Positions 1 to 5,655 of a stretch of DNA of 32,496 nt are shown one piece after another. The notes beneath the pieces were generated by a model. The model saw only the letters and a list, made by a program, of their open reading frames with translations, searched no databases and was not told where the DNA came from. How positions within the stretch are numbered: position 1 is the first letter of the stretch; the number at the start of each line of letters is the position of its first letter. The stretch is from a virus. The DNA is taken from positions 1-32,496 of IMG/VR virus record IMGVR_UViG_3300027963_000206. One strand, 5' to 3'. Both the position numbers and the translations under genes were made by a program.

Positions 1-105
1 TGGAAGTCTGCGGCCCTGGCAGATCTGGCACAGCAAAAAGTAAAAAAATCACTTGGCTGCCGCTGCGGGGTTGATAAAAATATTTTAGACTTTCCTGACT
101 TTTAG
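1..105 (+). CDS. possible 3' end of an upstream gene (34 residues, partial)
   Basis: Reading from base 1, the first frame stays open to a TAG at 103-105 and ends in SLGCRCGVDKNILDFPDF, with a CRC motif. It contains one copy of the AGCAAAAAGTAAAAA element, read here as QQKVKK. The other two + frames are also open for part of the stretch (one ends in SKK-stop inside the repeat, another reads AKSKK), so the coding frame cannot be fixed. No function can be assigned from so short a tail. This could equally be intergenic sequence preceding the promoter at 108. Confidence 0.25.
   Translation, partial: WKSAALADLAQQKVKKSLGCRCGVDKNILDFPDF
32..46 (+). repeat. AGCAAAAAGTAAAAA element, exact copy 1
   Basis: Exact 15-base copy of the dispersed early-region element. 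It lies 76 bases upstream of the -35 box of the promoter at 108-136. No clear CTATAAACAATT partner follows. Confidence 0.85.
89..99 (-). promoter_or_regulatory. GTCAGGAAAGT motif, minus strand
   Basis: ACTTTCCTGAC on the + strand is the exact complement of the 11-mer found inside the spacers of the promoters at 5419, 6384 and 7902. A second, partial copy (ACTTTCCTAG, 111-120) overlaps the start of the promoter at 108. Here the motif precedes rather than fills a promoter, which would suit an operator. Confidence 0.45.
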
Positions 106-107
106 AC

Positions 108-136
108 TTGACTTTCCTAGAGCAAGGGCGTATTGT
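108..136 (+). promoter_or_regulatory. promoter for the 189 gene
   Basis: TTGACT (108-113), a 17-base spacer and TATTGT (131-136). The predicted transcript starts near 143 and carries a Shine-Dalgarno (AAAGGAAAG, 176-184) before the ATG at 189. The TTG that would extend this reading frame upstream is the -35 box itself, so the longer frame is not the gene. Confidence 0.65.
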
Positions 137-188
137 GCGTTATGTAAGTGAGAAACTCTCTCTTACAAAGAACGAAAGGAAAGACACA

Positions 189-593
189 ATGACAAACAAT
201 GTCAAAGGTGTTGTAGATACAGTAGTGGCAATTCGCACTACTACTACAACCATTAAGAACGATACAAAAGTAATCGTTCTTGATGAAACTAATGCTAAAG
301 AACTTCTAGCGAAGTTTGAGGCAAACAAGGCAGACAAGGCAACCTTAGAAGCCCAATACAAAGAACTACAAGCCGAAATCTATTCACTTCTTGGATACAA
401 GAAGGTTGGCGACAAATGGATTGGTGTCGCAGAGGAAGGCACTATTGACGGAGTTTCCGTTATCAAAGTAGGAACACAAACTCGCACAAACTTTGATAAA
501 GAAAAGTTCTTACAGGAAAATCCTGAACTTCTACCGCTAGTTGAGGCTTTCACTTCACAAAGCACCAACACAATTCTAAAGACAACTCGGTAA
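189..593 (+). CDS. conserved phage protein of unknown function (134 aa)
   Basis: The start is the ATG at 189, which follows AAAGGAAAG at a normal distance and lies downstream of the promoter at 108. The protein has a Thr-rich N-terminus (RTTTTTIKND), a charged helical stretch at about residues 40-70 (KELLAKFEANKADKATLE), and a globular end with LGYKKVGDKWIGVAEEGTID and FDKEKFLQENPEL. The GYxKVGDKW and FxxExFLxxNPEL patterns recur in early proteins of actinophages, but I know no established function. A terminator at 614-632 follows the stop directly, so it may be a single-gene transcript. I am confident it is a gene and do not know what it does. Confidence 0.8.
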   Translation: MTNNVKGVVDTVVAIRTTTTTIKNDTKVIVLDETNAKELLAKFEANKADKATLEAQYKELQAEIYSLLGYKKVGDKWIGVAEEGTIDGVSVIKVGTQTRTNFDKEKFLQENPELLPLVEAFTSQSTNTILKTTR

Positions 594-613
594 TGTCTAA
601 AACTAAAAAGAAG

Positions 614-635
614 CCCCCGCTAACTGCGGGGGTTT
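614..635 (+). terminator. hairpin terminator after the 189 gene
   Basis: CCCCCGC (614-620) pairs with GCGGGGG (626-632) around TAACT and is followed by TTT. The T-tract is short, so it may be partly read through into the 653 gene, for which I find no separate promoter. Confidence 0.7.
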
Positions 636-652
636 CCCAACAAGGGGGAAAA

Positions 653-1117
653 ATGACAACAAAGACACTAACAATAGGTGAAGCAGTAAAATCTATGAAC
701 TTTCTTGCTACTAACTTTATGGAAACAAATGAGTTAGATAGAGAAGCGTTAGAAATATCTAGTAAAGCAATAAGTAAAAATCTACTTATTCGTGATTACT
801 TTATGGGTATGCCGAAAGACTTTGGATTACCTTTTATGACTTCTCTATGTAAAAAAATGATAAGTGAGGTAGATAGTTCAGAACTTCTTGACTTATACGC
901 AATTTATTCAGCGTTCTTATATGAGGGTGGAGAAAGCGAACTTGCTTTAGATAACCTAAATAAAGCGTCAGAGATAAACAATAAGCACCCACTAACAGAA
1001 CTGTTGGTTCGTGTTTATGAGCACGCTTGGGAAGCAAGTAGTTTCTCTGAGATGAGAAGTGCTATCCACAAAAAAGTTATTGCTGAAGCAAAGAAATACG
1101 CAAAAGACGAAATCTAA
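653..1117 (+). CDS. DUF4192-like protein (154 aa)
   Basis: The ATG at 653 follows AAGGGGGA and lies after the hairpin at 614-632. An in-frame upstream ATG at 593 would place that terminator inside the coding region, so I reject it. The N-terminus reads TLTIGEAVKSMNF and a middle segment RDYFMGMPKDFG. The C-terminal half (LLDLYAIYSAFLYEGGESEL, then ALDNLNKASEINNKHPL) has the helical, TPR-like pattern of the end of the actinobacterial DUF4192 family, in which a gain-in-number helix is followed by A-L-DxAL and P-x-H/HPL. The family function is unknown. The assignment rests on pattern memory. A terminator at 1132 closes the unit. Confidence 0.75.
   Translation: MTTKTLTIGEAVKSMNFLATNFMETNELDREALEISSKAISKNLLIRDYFMGMPKDFGLPFMTSLCKKMISEVDSSELLDLYAIYSAFLYEGGESELALDNLNKASEINNKHPLTELLVRVYEHAWEASSFSEMRSAIHKKVIAEAKKYAKDEI
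766..780 (+). repeat. near copy of the 15-bp element inside a gene
   Basis: AGCAATAAGTAAAAA differs from the element at one base. It lies within the coding sequence of the DUF4192-like gene, where it contributes to SKAISKN. It may be chance in A-rich coding DNA, or a genuine intragenic copy like the one at 9037. Confidence 0.45.
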
Positions 1118-1131
1118 AACAAAAGGAGAAG

Positions 1132-1153
1132 CCCCGCCAAGCGCGGGGTTTTT
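1132..1153 (+). terminator. terminator after the DUF4192-like gene
   Basis: CCCCGC (1132-1137) pairs with GCGGGG (1143-1148) around CAAGC, followed by TTTTTC. It sits 15 bases after the stop codon and is a typical intrinsic terminator. Confidence 0.8.
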
Positions 1154-1154
1154 C

Positions 1155-1220
1155 TTTATGCGGTGGTAGCAAAAAGTAAAAATTAAAGTTTTTAATTTTC
1201 TGGTGGACTATAAACAATTT
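1155..1220 (+). repeat. bipartite repeat copy A: 15-bp element plus CTATAAACAATTT box
   Basis: Exact AGCAAAAAGTAAAAA at 1168-1182, preceded by TTTATGCGGTGGT and followed 40 bases from its start by CTATAAACAATTT (1208-1220). Copy B at 2424-2491 has the same order, nearly the same spacing (42) and a similar left flank (TTTGTGCGGCAGT). It ends about 20 bases before the -35 box of the promoter at 1240, which suggests a regulatory role there. Confidence 0.75.
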
Positions 1221-1239
1221 TATGACTTATGCGTGTATA

Positions 1240-1269
1240 CTTGCGAAAAAGTGATTGCCCTGTTATAAT
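1240..1269 (+). promoter_or_regulatory. strong promoter giving a leaderless transcript
   Basis: TTGCGA (1241-1246) and TATAAT (1264-1269) are separated by 17 bases. Counting 6-7 bases past the -10 box puts the transcription start at the A of the ATG at 1276, so the 1276 gene should be translated without a leader. There is no Shine-Dalgarno between the -10 box and the ATG. Confidence 0.7.
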
Positions 1270-1275
1270 AAAGAT

Positions 1276-2403
1276 ATGAAGCCAACAGAAGCATTGGATA
1301 TTCGTGCTAACTTTAAGAGTAAGTGCGGTGATAGCCTATGGAAAGAACTCGTAAAGCAAACCATTATGATTTCTTCAGGGGCAAAGTTTTACAAAGAAAA
1401 ATTAGCATCTACCCACAAACAAAAAGAAGATATTATTCTTAGAGAAAAAGCAATTGAAGTTTATGTAGAAGATGTTATTCGTGCTGGTATGTCGGCAGAG
1501 TGTTTCTTTATCAAAGACGAAATGACAGACCTAGTGTTGTTTGCTTCTCAGAAACTAGATGATACAGATTTGTTTGACCCAACGCTTGCCCCGACAGATA
1601 AGGGATTTGCTTACTTTGAGAAACCTGTTCCACTTATAGATGTTCGAGGAAGAGAACTTCTAATAAATGTTATCACTTGGGAAAGAATATTTAACGAAGA
1701 AATAGGTAATTTTGTGATATCCATGTCTTGCTGGAACGATACTGCTAGAACGCCTGACGAAGTTGCAATTGAAATTATTTCTAATAAAGATAAAGCACAT
1801 CAAGAATTATTGAAAAAAATAGGTCGTTTCCATTGGATAAAAAGTGAAACAGTAAAACCAGGAACTACTGTTGGTTCTAAAGAAATAGAATTAACAGAAC
1901 AAGAACTACAAGCGATTAAAGAAACTACTTTTGATAAAAGTTATGGAGTAGAGCAAAAAGATAACTCTCTAGACTACAATAGACTTTCAGATAAAGCGTG
2001 GGAAGAATATAAAGAAAAAATAATTACAAACCCTACAAATGTAGTGCGGATACTTCACGCTTACTGGCTACTAATGTCGCAGTCCATCGTTGAGCAGTCA
2101 AAAGAAAAAGGTGATAGAGCGCAACGAAGAAGACTAGAGCGAGAGAATTGCCCGACAGAAGTTGTTGTTATTCAATTTAGAAAGCGTAAGTATTACAACG
2201 AGCGTGGTGAAGAAACTGAAGAAAGCAAAAAAATTGACTGGTCGCATAGATGGTTAGTCGGCGGGCATTGGCGTTGGCAACCATACAAAGACCCCATAAG
2301 CAAGGGAGAAATTAAAAAGCGTATTTGGATTAACCCTTATGTAAAAGGTCCTGAGGATAAACCTCTTGTAATGAAAGATAAGATTTATGTTCTTGCTAGA
2401 TAA
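1276..2403 (+). CDS. conserved actinobacterial/actinophage protein with HRW-GHWR-KGPEDKPL C-terminus (375 aa)
   Basis: The start is the ATG at 1276. A TTG seven codons upstream overlaps the -35/-10 spacer and is unlikely. The first two thirds are charged and mostly helical, with no motif I can name. The last 60 residues carry a conserved block: SHRWLVGGHWRWQPYKD, then KRIWINPYVKGPEDKPLV. I recognise this block (HRW-V-GHWR-Q, IWI-PY-KGP) from many unannotated proteins of actinobacteria, their plasmids and their phages, where it usually closes the protein. Its function is unknown. The RAQRRRLER stretch just before it is strongly basic and could bind nucleic acid. It forms a single-gene transcript with its own strong leaderless promoter, so high early expression is likely. 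Confidence 0.8.
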   Translation: MKPTEALDIRANFKSKCGDSLWKELVKQTIMISSGAKFYKEKLASTHKQKEDIILREKAIEVYVEDVIRAGMSAECFFIKDEMTDLVLFASQKLDDTDLFDPTLAPTDKGFAYFEKPVPLIDVRGRELLINVITWERIFNEEIGNFVISMSCWNDTARTPDEVAIEIISNKDKAHQELLKKIGRFHWIKSETVKPGTTVGSKEIELTEQELQAIKETTFDKSYGVEQKDNSLDYNRLSDKAWEEYKEKIITNPTNVVRILHAYWLLMSQSIVEQSKEKGDRAQRRRLERENCPTEVVVIQFRKRKYYNERGEETEESKKIDWSHRWLVGGHWRWQPYKDPISKGEIKKRIWINPYVKGPEDKPLVMKDKIYVLAR

Positions 2404-2423
2404 TTAAAAAACTTGACGATTTT

Positions 2424-2491
2424 TTTGTGCGGCAGTAGCAAAAAGTAAAAATTTACCAAGATGCCTAGTGCAGGAAAACTATAAACAATTT
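2424..2491 (+). repeat. bipartite repeat copy B: 15-bp element plus CTATAAACAATTT box
   Basis: Exact AGCAAAAAGTAAAAA at 2437-2451, with CTATAAACAATTT at 2479-2491. The DNA between the boxes differs from copy A while the boxes and left flank match, as expected for two bound sites rather than a recent duplication. A TTGACG at 2413 lies just before it. The promoter at 2531 follows 40 bases later. Confidence 0.75.
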
Positions 2492-2530
2492 CGCTATGTG
2501 GGGTAGGCAATTAAAAACAGCGAGGGGTGC

Positions 2531-2558
2531 TTGACTAAATTATGTAAGTATGTAATAC
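2531..2558 (+). promoter_or_regulatory. promoter of the 2586-3573 operon
   Basis: TTGACT (2531-2536), a 16-base spacer and TAATAC (2553-2558). The predicted leader is about 20 bases and carries the Shine-Dalgarno AAAGGGGAAA before the ATG at 2586. Confidence 0.65.
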
Positions 2559-2585
2559 TACGGATATCAGGGAAAGGGGAAACAA

Positions 2586-2837
2586 ATGAACTCTGAGGTA
2601 TTAGAACTAAAGTTAGACGAAGAGGAAGTTGGCTTCGTAAATATGGGTTTGGCATTGCTATTAGAAATGCTTGGCTCTGATATAGATGGCTGGAAAAATA
2701 AGAAGGATACTTCTATGGATAAGTTATTCTTTTTAATGGATACCAAAGTTGGAGTTGCTAATCTTTGGCGCAAGGTGCTTATCACCGCTGGGGCTGACCC
2801 TGAAACGATTGCTGAACATTTAAGAGAGCAGGAGTAA
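2586..2837 (+). CDS. hypothetical acidic protein (83 aa)
   Basis: First gene of a four-gene operon, with a clear Shine-Dalgarno (GGGAAAGGGGAAA) ahead of the ATG at 2586. The N-terminus is acidic (LELKLDEEEVGF). It is followed by a helical hydrophobic stretch (MGLALLLEMLG) that is too short and interrupted to be a membrane segment, then a helical C-terminus ending in ETIAEHLREQE. I do not recognise the family. Three bases separate its stop from the next gene, so the two are translationally linked. Confidence 0.7.
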   Translation: MNSEVLELKLDEEEVGFVNMGLALLLEMLGSDIDGWKNKKDTSMDKLFFLMDTKVGVANLWRKVLITAGADPETIAEHLREQE

Positions 2838-2839
2838 TC

Positions 2840-3010
2840 ATGACAATTAAAGAAGTAGAGTTGGAATACACAGTGGATACTCTTGCTAAGTTAGTAAGAG
2901 ATAACTACGGAAAGAACGCTGTTGAGTATCTAGTTGGTAGATTAACTAGTGTGATAACTGAGAAACAACTCAAGGCTTTGATTGACTATGAAAAGGGCGT
3001 AAATGGATAA
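2840..3010 (+). CDS. hypothetical small protein (56 aa)
   Basis: ATG at 2840 preceded by GCAGGAGTAATC, giving a good Shine-Dalgarno that lies at the end of the previous gene. The translation is MTIKEVELEYTVDTLAKLVR and continues through DNYGKNAVEY to EKGVNG. It is all-helical in character, with no Cys and no membrane segment, and the function is unknown. Its last 8 bases overlap the start of the 3003 gene. Gene density, the Shine-Dalgarno and interlocked overlaps on both sides support it being real. Confidence 0.7.
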   Translation: MTIKEVELEYTVDTLAKLVRDNYGKNAVEYLVGRLTSVITEKQLKALIDYEKGVNG

Positions 3011-3233
3011 CATACTTCCAAGCCGAACAGTAATGTTCGTTGGCGATTACTTTACGCTAATGACCACCATAGTCTTAGACGAAAAACTAAGAAACGAAGG
3101 CGAAGCCGAAAATGACTTTGCGGTTCGCGTTGCGTCTGTATTCATGAAAGAATACTACGGCTTTGATGTAGCGTCAGTTGCTAACAGTATTGGAGTTGTA
3201 GATGAAGATGGAGCAGAGGTAGATAATGATTAA
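3003..3233 (+). CDS. hypothetical acidic protein (76 aa)
   Basis: ATG at 3003 overlaps the previous gene by 8 bases, with AAAAGGGCG as Shine-Dalgarno. The protein starts MDNILPSRTVMFVGDYFTLM and ends in the very acidic GVVDEDGAEVDND. A hydrophobic start followed by a helical middle (EAENDFAVRVASVFMKEYYG) suggests a small globular protein. It overlaps the next gene by 8 bases, so the operon is translationally coupled. No family recognised. Confidence 0.7.
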   Translation: MDNILPSRTVMFVGDYFTLMTTIVLDEKLRNEGEAENDFAVRVASVFMKEYYGFDVASVANSIGVVDEDGAEVDND

Positions 3234-3573
3234 GACTGCTGTAGATTTATTTGATGAAGTTTGTAATGCCGTTTCTAAAGGAGAACTAGATAAACAATTA
3301 CTTCCCCTTAAAAAACTTATAGAGGAGCGATTAAGTATTGTGAGGGTAGATGCGGATATAAAGGATTTTGTAGTTGGAGACAGGGTTGTTCTAAATAGCA
3401 GTTGCGGAACAAAGTCTTTAATAGGAGATGAAGGAACTGTAGTTGCTATCAGGAGAAGTAAAATCACTATTACTTTTGATAAACCTAAAGGTAGGTTTGC
3501 TAGAACAAACTCAAAGGGAGAGATTTACTCTGCCAATGCCGTAGTTCCTATATCCATAGTTGATAAGATTTAA
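3226..3573 (+). CDS. small protein with an SH3/KOW-like C-terminal barrel (115 aa)
   Basis: ATG at 3226 overlaps the preceding stop by 8 bases. Residues 1-45 are helical (AVDLFDEVCNAVSKGELDKQ). From about residue 48 the pattern KDFVVGDRVVLNSSCG, then GDEGTVVAIRRSKITITFD, is that of a small beta barrel of the SH3/KOW type: a V-GD-V-V strand, a G-x-G-x-V turn and an I-I-F-D strand. Such modules bind RNA, DNA or protein partners; which one cannot be told. It is the last gene of the operon that starts at 2531. Confidence 0.7.
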   Translation: MIKTAVDLFDEVCNAVSKGELDKQLLPLKKLIEERLSIVRVDADIKDFVVGDRVVLNSSCGTKSLIGDEGTVVAIRRSKITITFDKPKGRFARTNSKGEIYSANAVVPISIVDKI

Positions 3574-3586
3574 GAGCGTCTGAGCA

Positions 3587-3601
3587 AATAAAAAGTAAAA
3601 A
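3587..3601 (+). repeat. variant copy of the 15-bp element
   Basis: AATAAAAAGTAAAAA keeps the AAAAAGTAAAAA core (3590-3601). It is intergenic, 14 bases after the end of the 2531 operon. Confidence 0.6.
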
Positions 3602-3623
3602 ATCAGGCTAAACTAATTCTCAC

Positions 3624-3658
3624 CTTGGGTAGCGGTTAATCCCCTTTTCCGCCCCGAG
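3624..3658 (+). other. intergenic RNA hairpin
   Basis: CTTGGG (3624-3629) and GCGG (3632-3635) pair with CCGC (3649-3652) and CCCGAG (3653-3658), leaving a two-base bulge, one wobble and a 13-base loop. No T-tract follows. It may belong to a structured 3' end together with the hairpin at 3692. It does not fold like a tRNA. Confidence 0.4.
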
Positions 3659-3691
3659 TTGAGAGCAGAACACACCCCTTCTTGCTCCGCC

Positions 3692-3718
3692 AACCCCCCA
3701 CCGATCTGGGGGGTTTGG
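3692..3718 (+). terminator. hairpin terminator after the 2586-3573 operon
   Basis: AACCCCCC (3692-3699) pairs with GGGGGGTT (3708-3715) around an 8-base loop. The following TGGTGTTTAAT is only weakly T-rich, so termination efficiency is uncertain. Confidence 0.6.
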
Positions 3719-3767
3719 TGTTTAATCCAACAAAATCACCCTTCTGAGAGTAGGGTATTTTTTAACC

Positions 3768-4013
3768 ATGGAGATTGTAGATAAGTATTACCACTCAAAT
3801 GGTTCTGCCGTTCCCTTTATTGCCGCCCTTGTTGATGATCCGGCTGATGGAGATACAAAAATTGTTATCATGTTTGACGAGAGGGACTTTACTGCTGTTC
3901 TTTCGCTAGACTCTCTACTTAGAGATGAAGATATTTCTGCAAGAAACAATGGATATCACGGAGATAAGTATGAAAAACTTAGAGAAGATTTGTGGGACGG
4001 TTTTTTAGACTAA
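3768..4013 (+). CDS. hypothetical acidic protein (81 aa)
   Basis: ATG at 3768. I see no good Shine-Dalgarno. A TATTTT (3756-3761) seven bases before the ATG would allow a leaderless transcript, but no convincing -35 box goes with it. The protein is beta-rich then helical: AALVDDPADGDTKIVIMFDE, DFTAVLSLDSLLRDEDI, and an acidic end KLREDLWDGFLD. The family is not recognised. Its stop codon TAA shares its last A with a copy of the 15-bp element. The Ntn-hydrolase gene follows 28 bases later and may be co-transcribed. Confidence 0.65.
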   Translation: MEIVDKYYHSNGSAVPFIAALVDDPADGDTKIVIMFDERDFTAVLSLDSLLRDEDISARNNGYHGDKYEKLREDLWDGFLD

Positions 4014-4027
4014 GCAAAAAGTAAAAA
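4013..4027 (+). repeat. AGCAAAAAGTAAAAA element, exact copy
   Basis: Exact copy that begins on the last base of the stop codon of the 3768 gene and ends 14 bases before the ATG of the Ntn-hydrolase gene. GGGGA follows it as the Shine-Dalgarno. No CTATAAACAATT partner is seen here. Confidence 0.85.
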
Positions 4028-4041
4028 ATTGGGGAAAAATT

Positions 4042-4614
4042 ATGACAACTATTGCAGCGATACAGGGAGAGAACTGGGCTGCCATAGGGTATGACGCAAG
4101 ACTGACTGAAGACAATAGCAAGATTTACACGCTGCCTAAAGATAATGGAAAAGTAAATAGAAACGGTCCATACTTAATTGGTGCGGCTGGAGATATGCGT
4201 GCCATCAACATACTTACACATGTCTTTAAGCCACCTGCCGTAAATCCAAACCTTTACGGGGCAAAGTTAGACAAGTTTATCTCCTCAGTCTTTATCCAAG
4301 ATATGAAACATTGCTTCGAGGAGAACTCTTACAGCAAAGATGGAGAGCATGACTCTCAAGTAATGGTTGCGGTTAATGGAACTATCTACGAAATTGGTGA
4401 TGACTTCTCATGGGCACATGATGAAACAGGCGTATATGCCATAGGTTCAGGGGGCGGATACGCAATGGGAGCAATGCTGGCAAGCCTAGACAATAAAAAG
4501 AAAACCTTAGGCACAGCCAAGAATGTTATTAGACAAGCAATAACTATCGCTGCCAAGTTAGATCCAAGCACAGGGCTGCCGATCAATATCGCGGTGCAGC
4601 ACTTCGGATCTTAA
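4042..4614 (+). CDS. HslV/proteasome-like N-terminal-threonine hydrolase (190 aa)
   Basis: After removal of Met the protein begins TTIAAIQGENWAAIGYDAR, matching the HslV and proteasome beta family, in which the N-terminal Thr is the nucleophile. Numbered from that Thr, an Asp falls at position 17 (GYDAR), as in HslV, and K36 in NGKVNR is the likely partner of HslV Lys33. The signature IGSGGGYAMGAMLA lies at residues 134-147, where this family has its GSGG turn before a long helix. AAGDMRA at about 48-54 corresponds to the G-x-AG-x strand. No propeptide is present and no HslU-type ATPase gene is nearby. It probably forms a barrel peptidase, with or without host regulators; substrates are unknown. 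Shine-Dalgarno GGGGA precedes the ATG at 4042. Confidence 0.8.
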   Translation: MTTIAAIQGENWAAIGYDARLTEDNSKIYTLPKDNGKVNRNGPYLIGAAGDMRAINILTHVFKPPAVNPNLYGAKLDKFISSVFIQDMKHCFEENSYSKDGEHDSQVMVAVNGTIYEIGDDFSWAHDETGVYAIGSGGGYAMGAMLASLDNKKKTLGTAKNVIRQAITIAAKLDPSTGLPINIAVQHFGS

Positions 4615-4615
4615 A

Positions 4616-4671
4616 AAGTTGTTTTGATCTGACTCAACTGACACCTGAAGATATATTTTTTACTTTTTGCT
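4616..4671 (-). repeat. inverted copy of the 15-bp element with a degenerate partner box
   Basis: TTTTTACTTTTTGCT at 4657-4671 is an exact copy on the minus strand, the only copy in that orientation. Reading on the minus strand, ATCAAAACAACTT (4616-4628) follows 43 bases from its start, close to the 40-42 spacing of copies A and B, and resembles the CTATAAACAATTT box. The promoter at 4697 lies just beyond it. Confidence 0.6.
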
Positions 4672-4696
4672 AGGAAGAAACACCAGATCATCATAC

Positions 4697-4725
4697 TTGC
4701 CAACAACTTATCAACATGATAGTAT
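4697..4725 (+). promoter_or_regulatory. promoter of the 4751 gene
   Basis: TTGCCA (4697-4702), a 17-base spacer and TAGTAT (4720-4725). The predicted leader of about 20 bases contains GAAAGAGGGGGAAA, a strong Shine-Dalgarno before the ATG at 4751. Confidence 0.65.
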
Positions 4726-4750
4726 CTGTGTTGAAAGAGGGGGAAATAAA

Positions 4751-5059
4751 ATGGCGAACTTCGACCTAGTTAAAGAAAGAGTTGGCGATGCTAAGGCTAT
4801 CGCTTGGGATACTTGCCACAAGATCTATTTGCTAATGGACGATGAGCAAGTAGAAACGATGCGCGGCTATGGGTATGACCCACTAATTACAAACAAAGAA
4901 CTAACACCTGAAGAAATGCTAACAACCTTGCAAAACTGGTATTCAAATTCTTGCGGGCTTAGATTTATTCAAGCGGTTACTACTAACCACATAGATCCAA
5001 ACGCTGGCTTCGAAATCCTAATAGGACAGGGTGAACATGAAGAATACGAGGAAGACTAA
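4751..5059 (+). CDS. hypothetical acidic protein (102 aa)
   Basis: I use the ATG at 4751 because it follows AGAGGGGGAAA and lies after the predicted promoter. The longer in-frame start at 4667 would begin upstream of that promoter. The sequence reads MANFDLVKERVGDAKAIAWD, then a helical stretch with CHKIYLLMDDEQVETM, ELTPEEMLTTLQNWYSNSC, and a very acidic tail GEHEEYEED. It contains several Cys and Trp but no metal-site spacing. The function is unknown. The stop codon overlaps the ATG of the next microgene by one base. Confidence 0.7.
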   Translation: MANFDLVKERVGDAKAIAWDTCHKIYLLMDDEQVETMRGYGYDPLITNKELTPEEMLTTLQNWYSNSCGLRFIQAVTTNHIDPNAGFEILIGQGEHEEYEED

Positions 5060-5151
5060 TGGTAGACTTACTAACAATAAAGTGCCGTGAGTGTCTACAA
5101 ACTATGAGCCGTGAGGAATACGCTTACGGACATGACTGCGAATCTGCGTAA
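5059..5151 (+). CDS. zinc-ribbon-like microprotein (30 aa)
   Basis: ATG at 5059 in the arrangement TAATG with the previous stop, preceded by GAGGAAGA. The translation MVDLLTIKCRECLQTMSREE ends YAYGHDCESA. CREC and GHDC can supply four metal ligands (Cys9, Cys12, His25, Cys27), so a minimal zinc knuckle is plausible. Actinophages carry many such tiny Cys-pair proteins of unknown role. The terminator at 5166 follows directly. Confidence 0.6.
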   Translation: MVDLLTIKCRECLQTMSREEYAYGHDCESA

Positions 5152-5165
5152 TATAAAATCAAACT

Positions 5166-5196
5166 AACTCCTTGCCTTACGGCAGGGAGTTTTTTA
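5166..5196 (+). terminator. strong intrinsic terminator
   Basis: AACTCCTTGCC (5166-5176) pairs with GGCAGGGAGTT (5181-5191), with one wobble and a TTAC loop, followed by a run of T. It ends the 4751-5151 transcript. Confidence 0.85.
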
Positions 5197-5244
5197 TTGG
5201 AAAAACCTTTACATTTTTTTCATCAAGGCGGTATGCACATCCAA

Positions 5245-5345
5245 AAGTTGTTTGTAAATCTGGACTGACAGCAGCATGGTCATAGCAAAAAGTAAAAAAA
5301 TACAGCAGCCTGGCTATTTGCGGCTTCGTAAGTTGTTTATAGATT
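5245..5345 (+). repeat. 15-bp element flanked by two AAGTTGTTTRTARATY boxes
   Basis: Exact AGCAAAAAGTAAAAA at 5284-5298. It is flanked by AAGTTGTTTGTAAATC (5245-5260) and AAGTTGTTTATAGATT (5330-5345). These are complements of the CTATAAACAATT box seen in copies A and B, so here the boxes are inverted relative to the element and occur on both sides. The rest of the 5152-5400 gap holds the terminator at 5166 and nothing else I can name. The promoter at 5419 follows. Confidence 0.65.
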
Positions 5346-5418
5346 TCAAAGCGGGCTCAAAGTGAGCGTAGGAAGTAAGCGCTTTTTCTGAAGGACAACT
5401 ATGAAAATTGTTGCCTTC

Positions 5419-5447
5419 TTGACAAAAAGTCAGGAAAGTGCTACTCT
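5419..5447 (+). promoter_or_regulatory. promoter with GTCAGGAAAGT in the spacer
   Basis: TTGACA (5419-5424), 17-base spacer and TACTCT (5442-5447). The spacer contains GTCAGGAAAGT (5429-5439), four bases after the -35 and two before the -10 box. The same 11-mer occupies the same place in the promoters at 6384 and 7902. Confidence 0.7.
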
Positions 5448-5478
5448 TACGAAACAAGGTAAGAGAAAGGGGAAATCA

Positions 5479-5655
5479 ATGAGAGGCTTACCTGATAGTG
5501 CAATAGTAGGAACCTATGGTCGTATTAAACACATGAGGCACAAAAGCCGTCATAGTGCTAAGGAGTATCAAGCAACTGCGGATTTCTTAAACAATATGAT
5601 AAACAAGGCAATACAAAAACAATTAGATAAAAAAAGTAATTTGACAAAAGTCTAA
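5479..5655 (+). CDS. hypothetical basic protein (58 aa)
   Basis: I use the ATG at 5479, which follows AGAAAGGGGAAA and lies downstream of the promoter at 5419. The in-frame ATG at 5401 is upstream of that promoter. The protein is strongly basic: RIKHMRHKSRHSAKEY, then helical DFLNNMINKAIQKQLDKK. It could be a nucleic-acid-binding protein, but I recognise no family. Its 3' end contains the next promoter (TTGACA at 5641). Confidence 0.65.
   Translation: MRGLPDSAIVGTYGRIKHMRHKSRHSAKEYQATADFLNNMINKAIQKQLDKKSNLTKV

Noticed and set aside
593-652. Upstream in-frame start at 593 for the DUF4192-like gene
   Set aside because: It would translate through a terminator stem, and the ATG at 653 has a strong Shine-Dalgarno.
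3600-3720. tRNA-like sequence around GGTTAATCC
   Set aside because: The folding gives simple hairpins; there is no acceptor stem, anticodon arm or T-arm consensus.
5401-5478. Upstream ATG at 5401 for the small basic protein
   Set aside because: The promoter boxes at 5419-5447 lie inside that extension, and the ATG at 5479 has a good Shine-Dalgarno.
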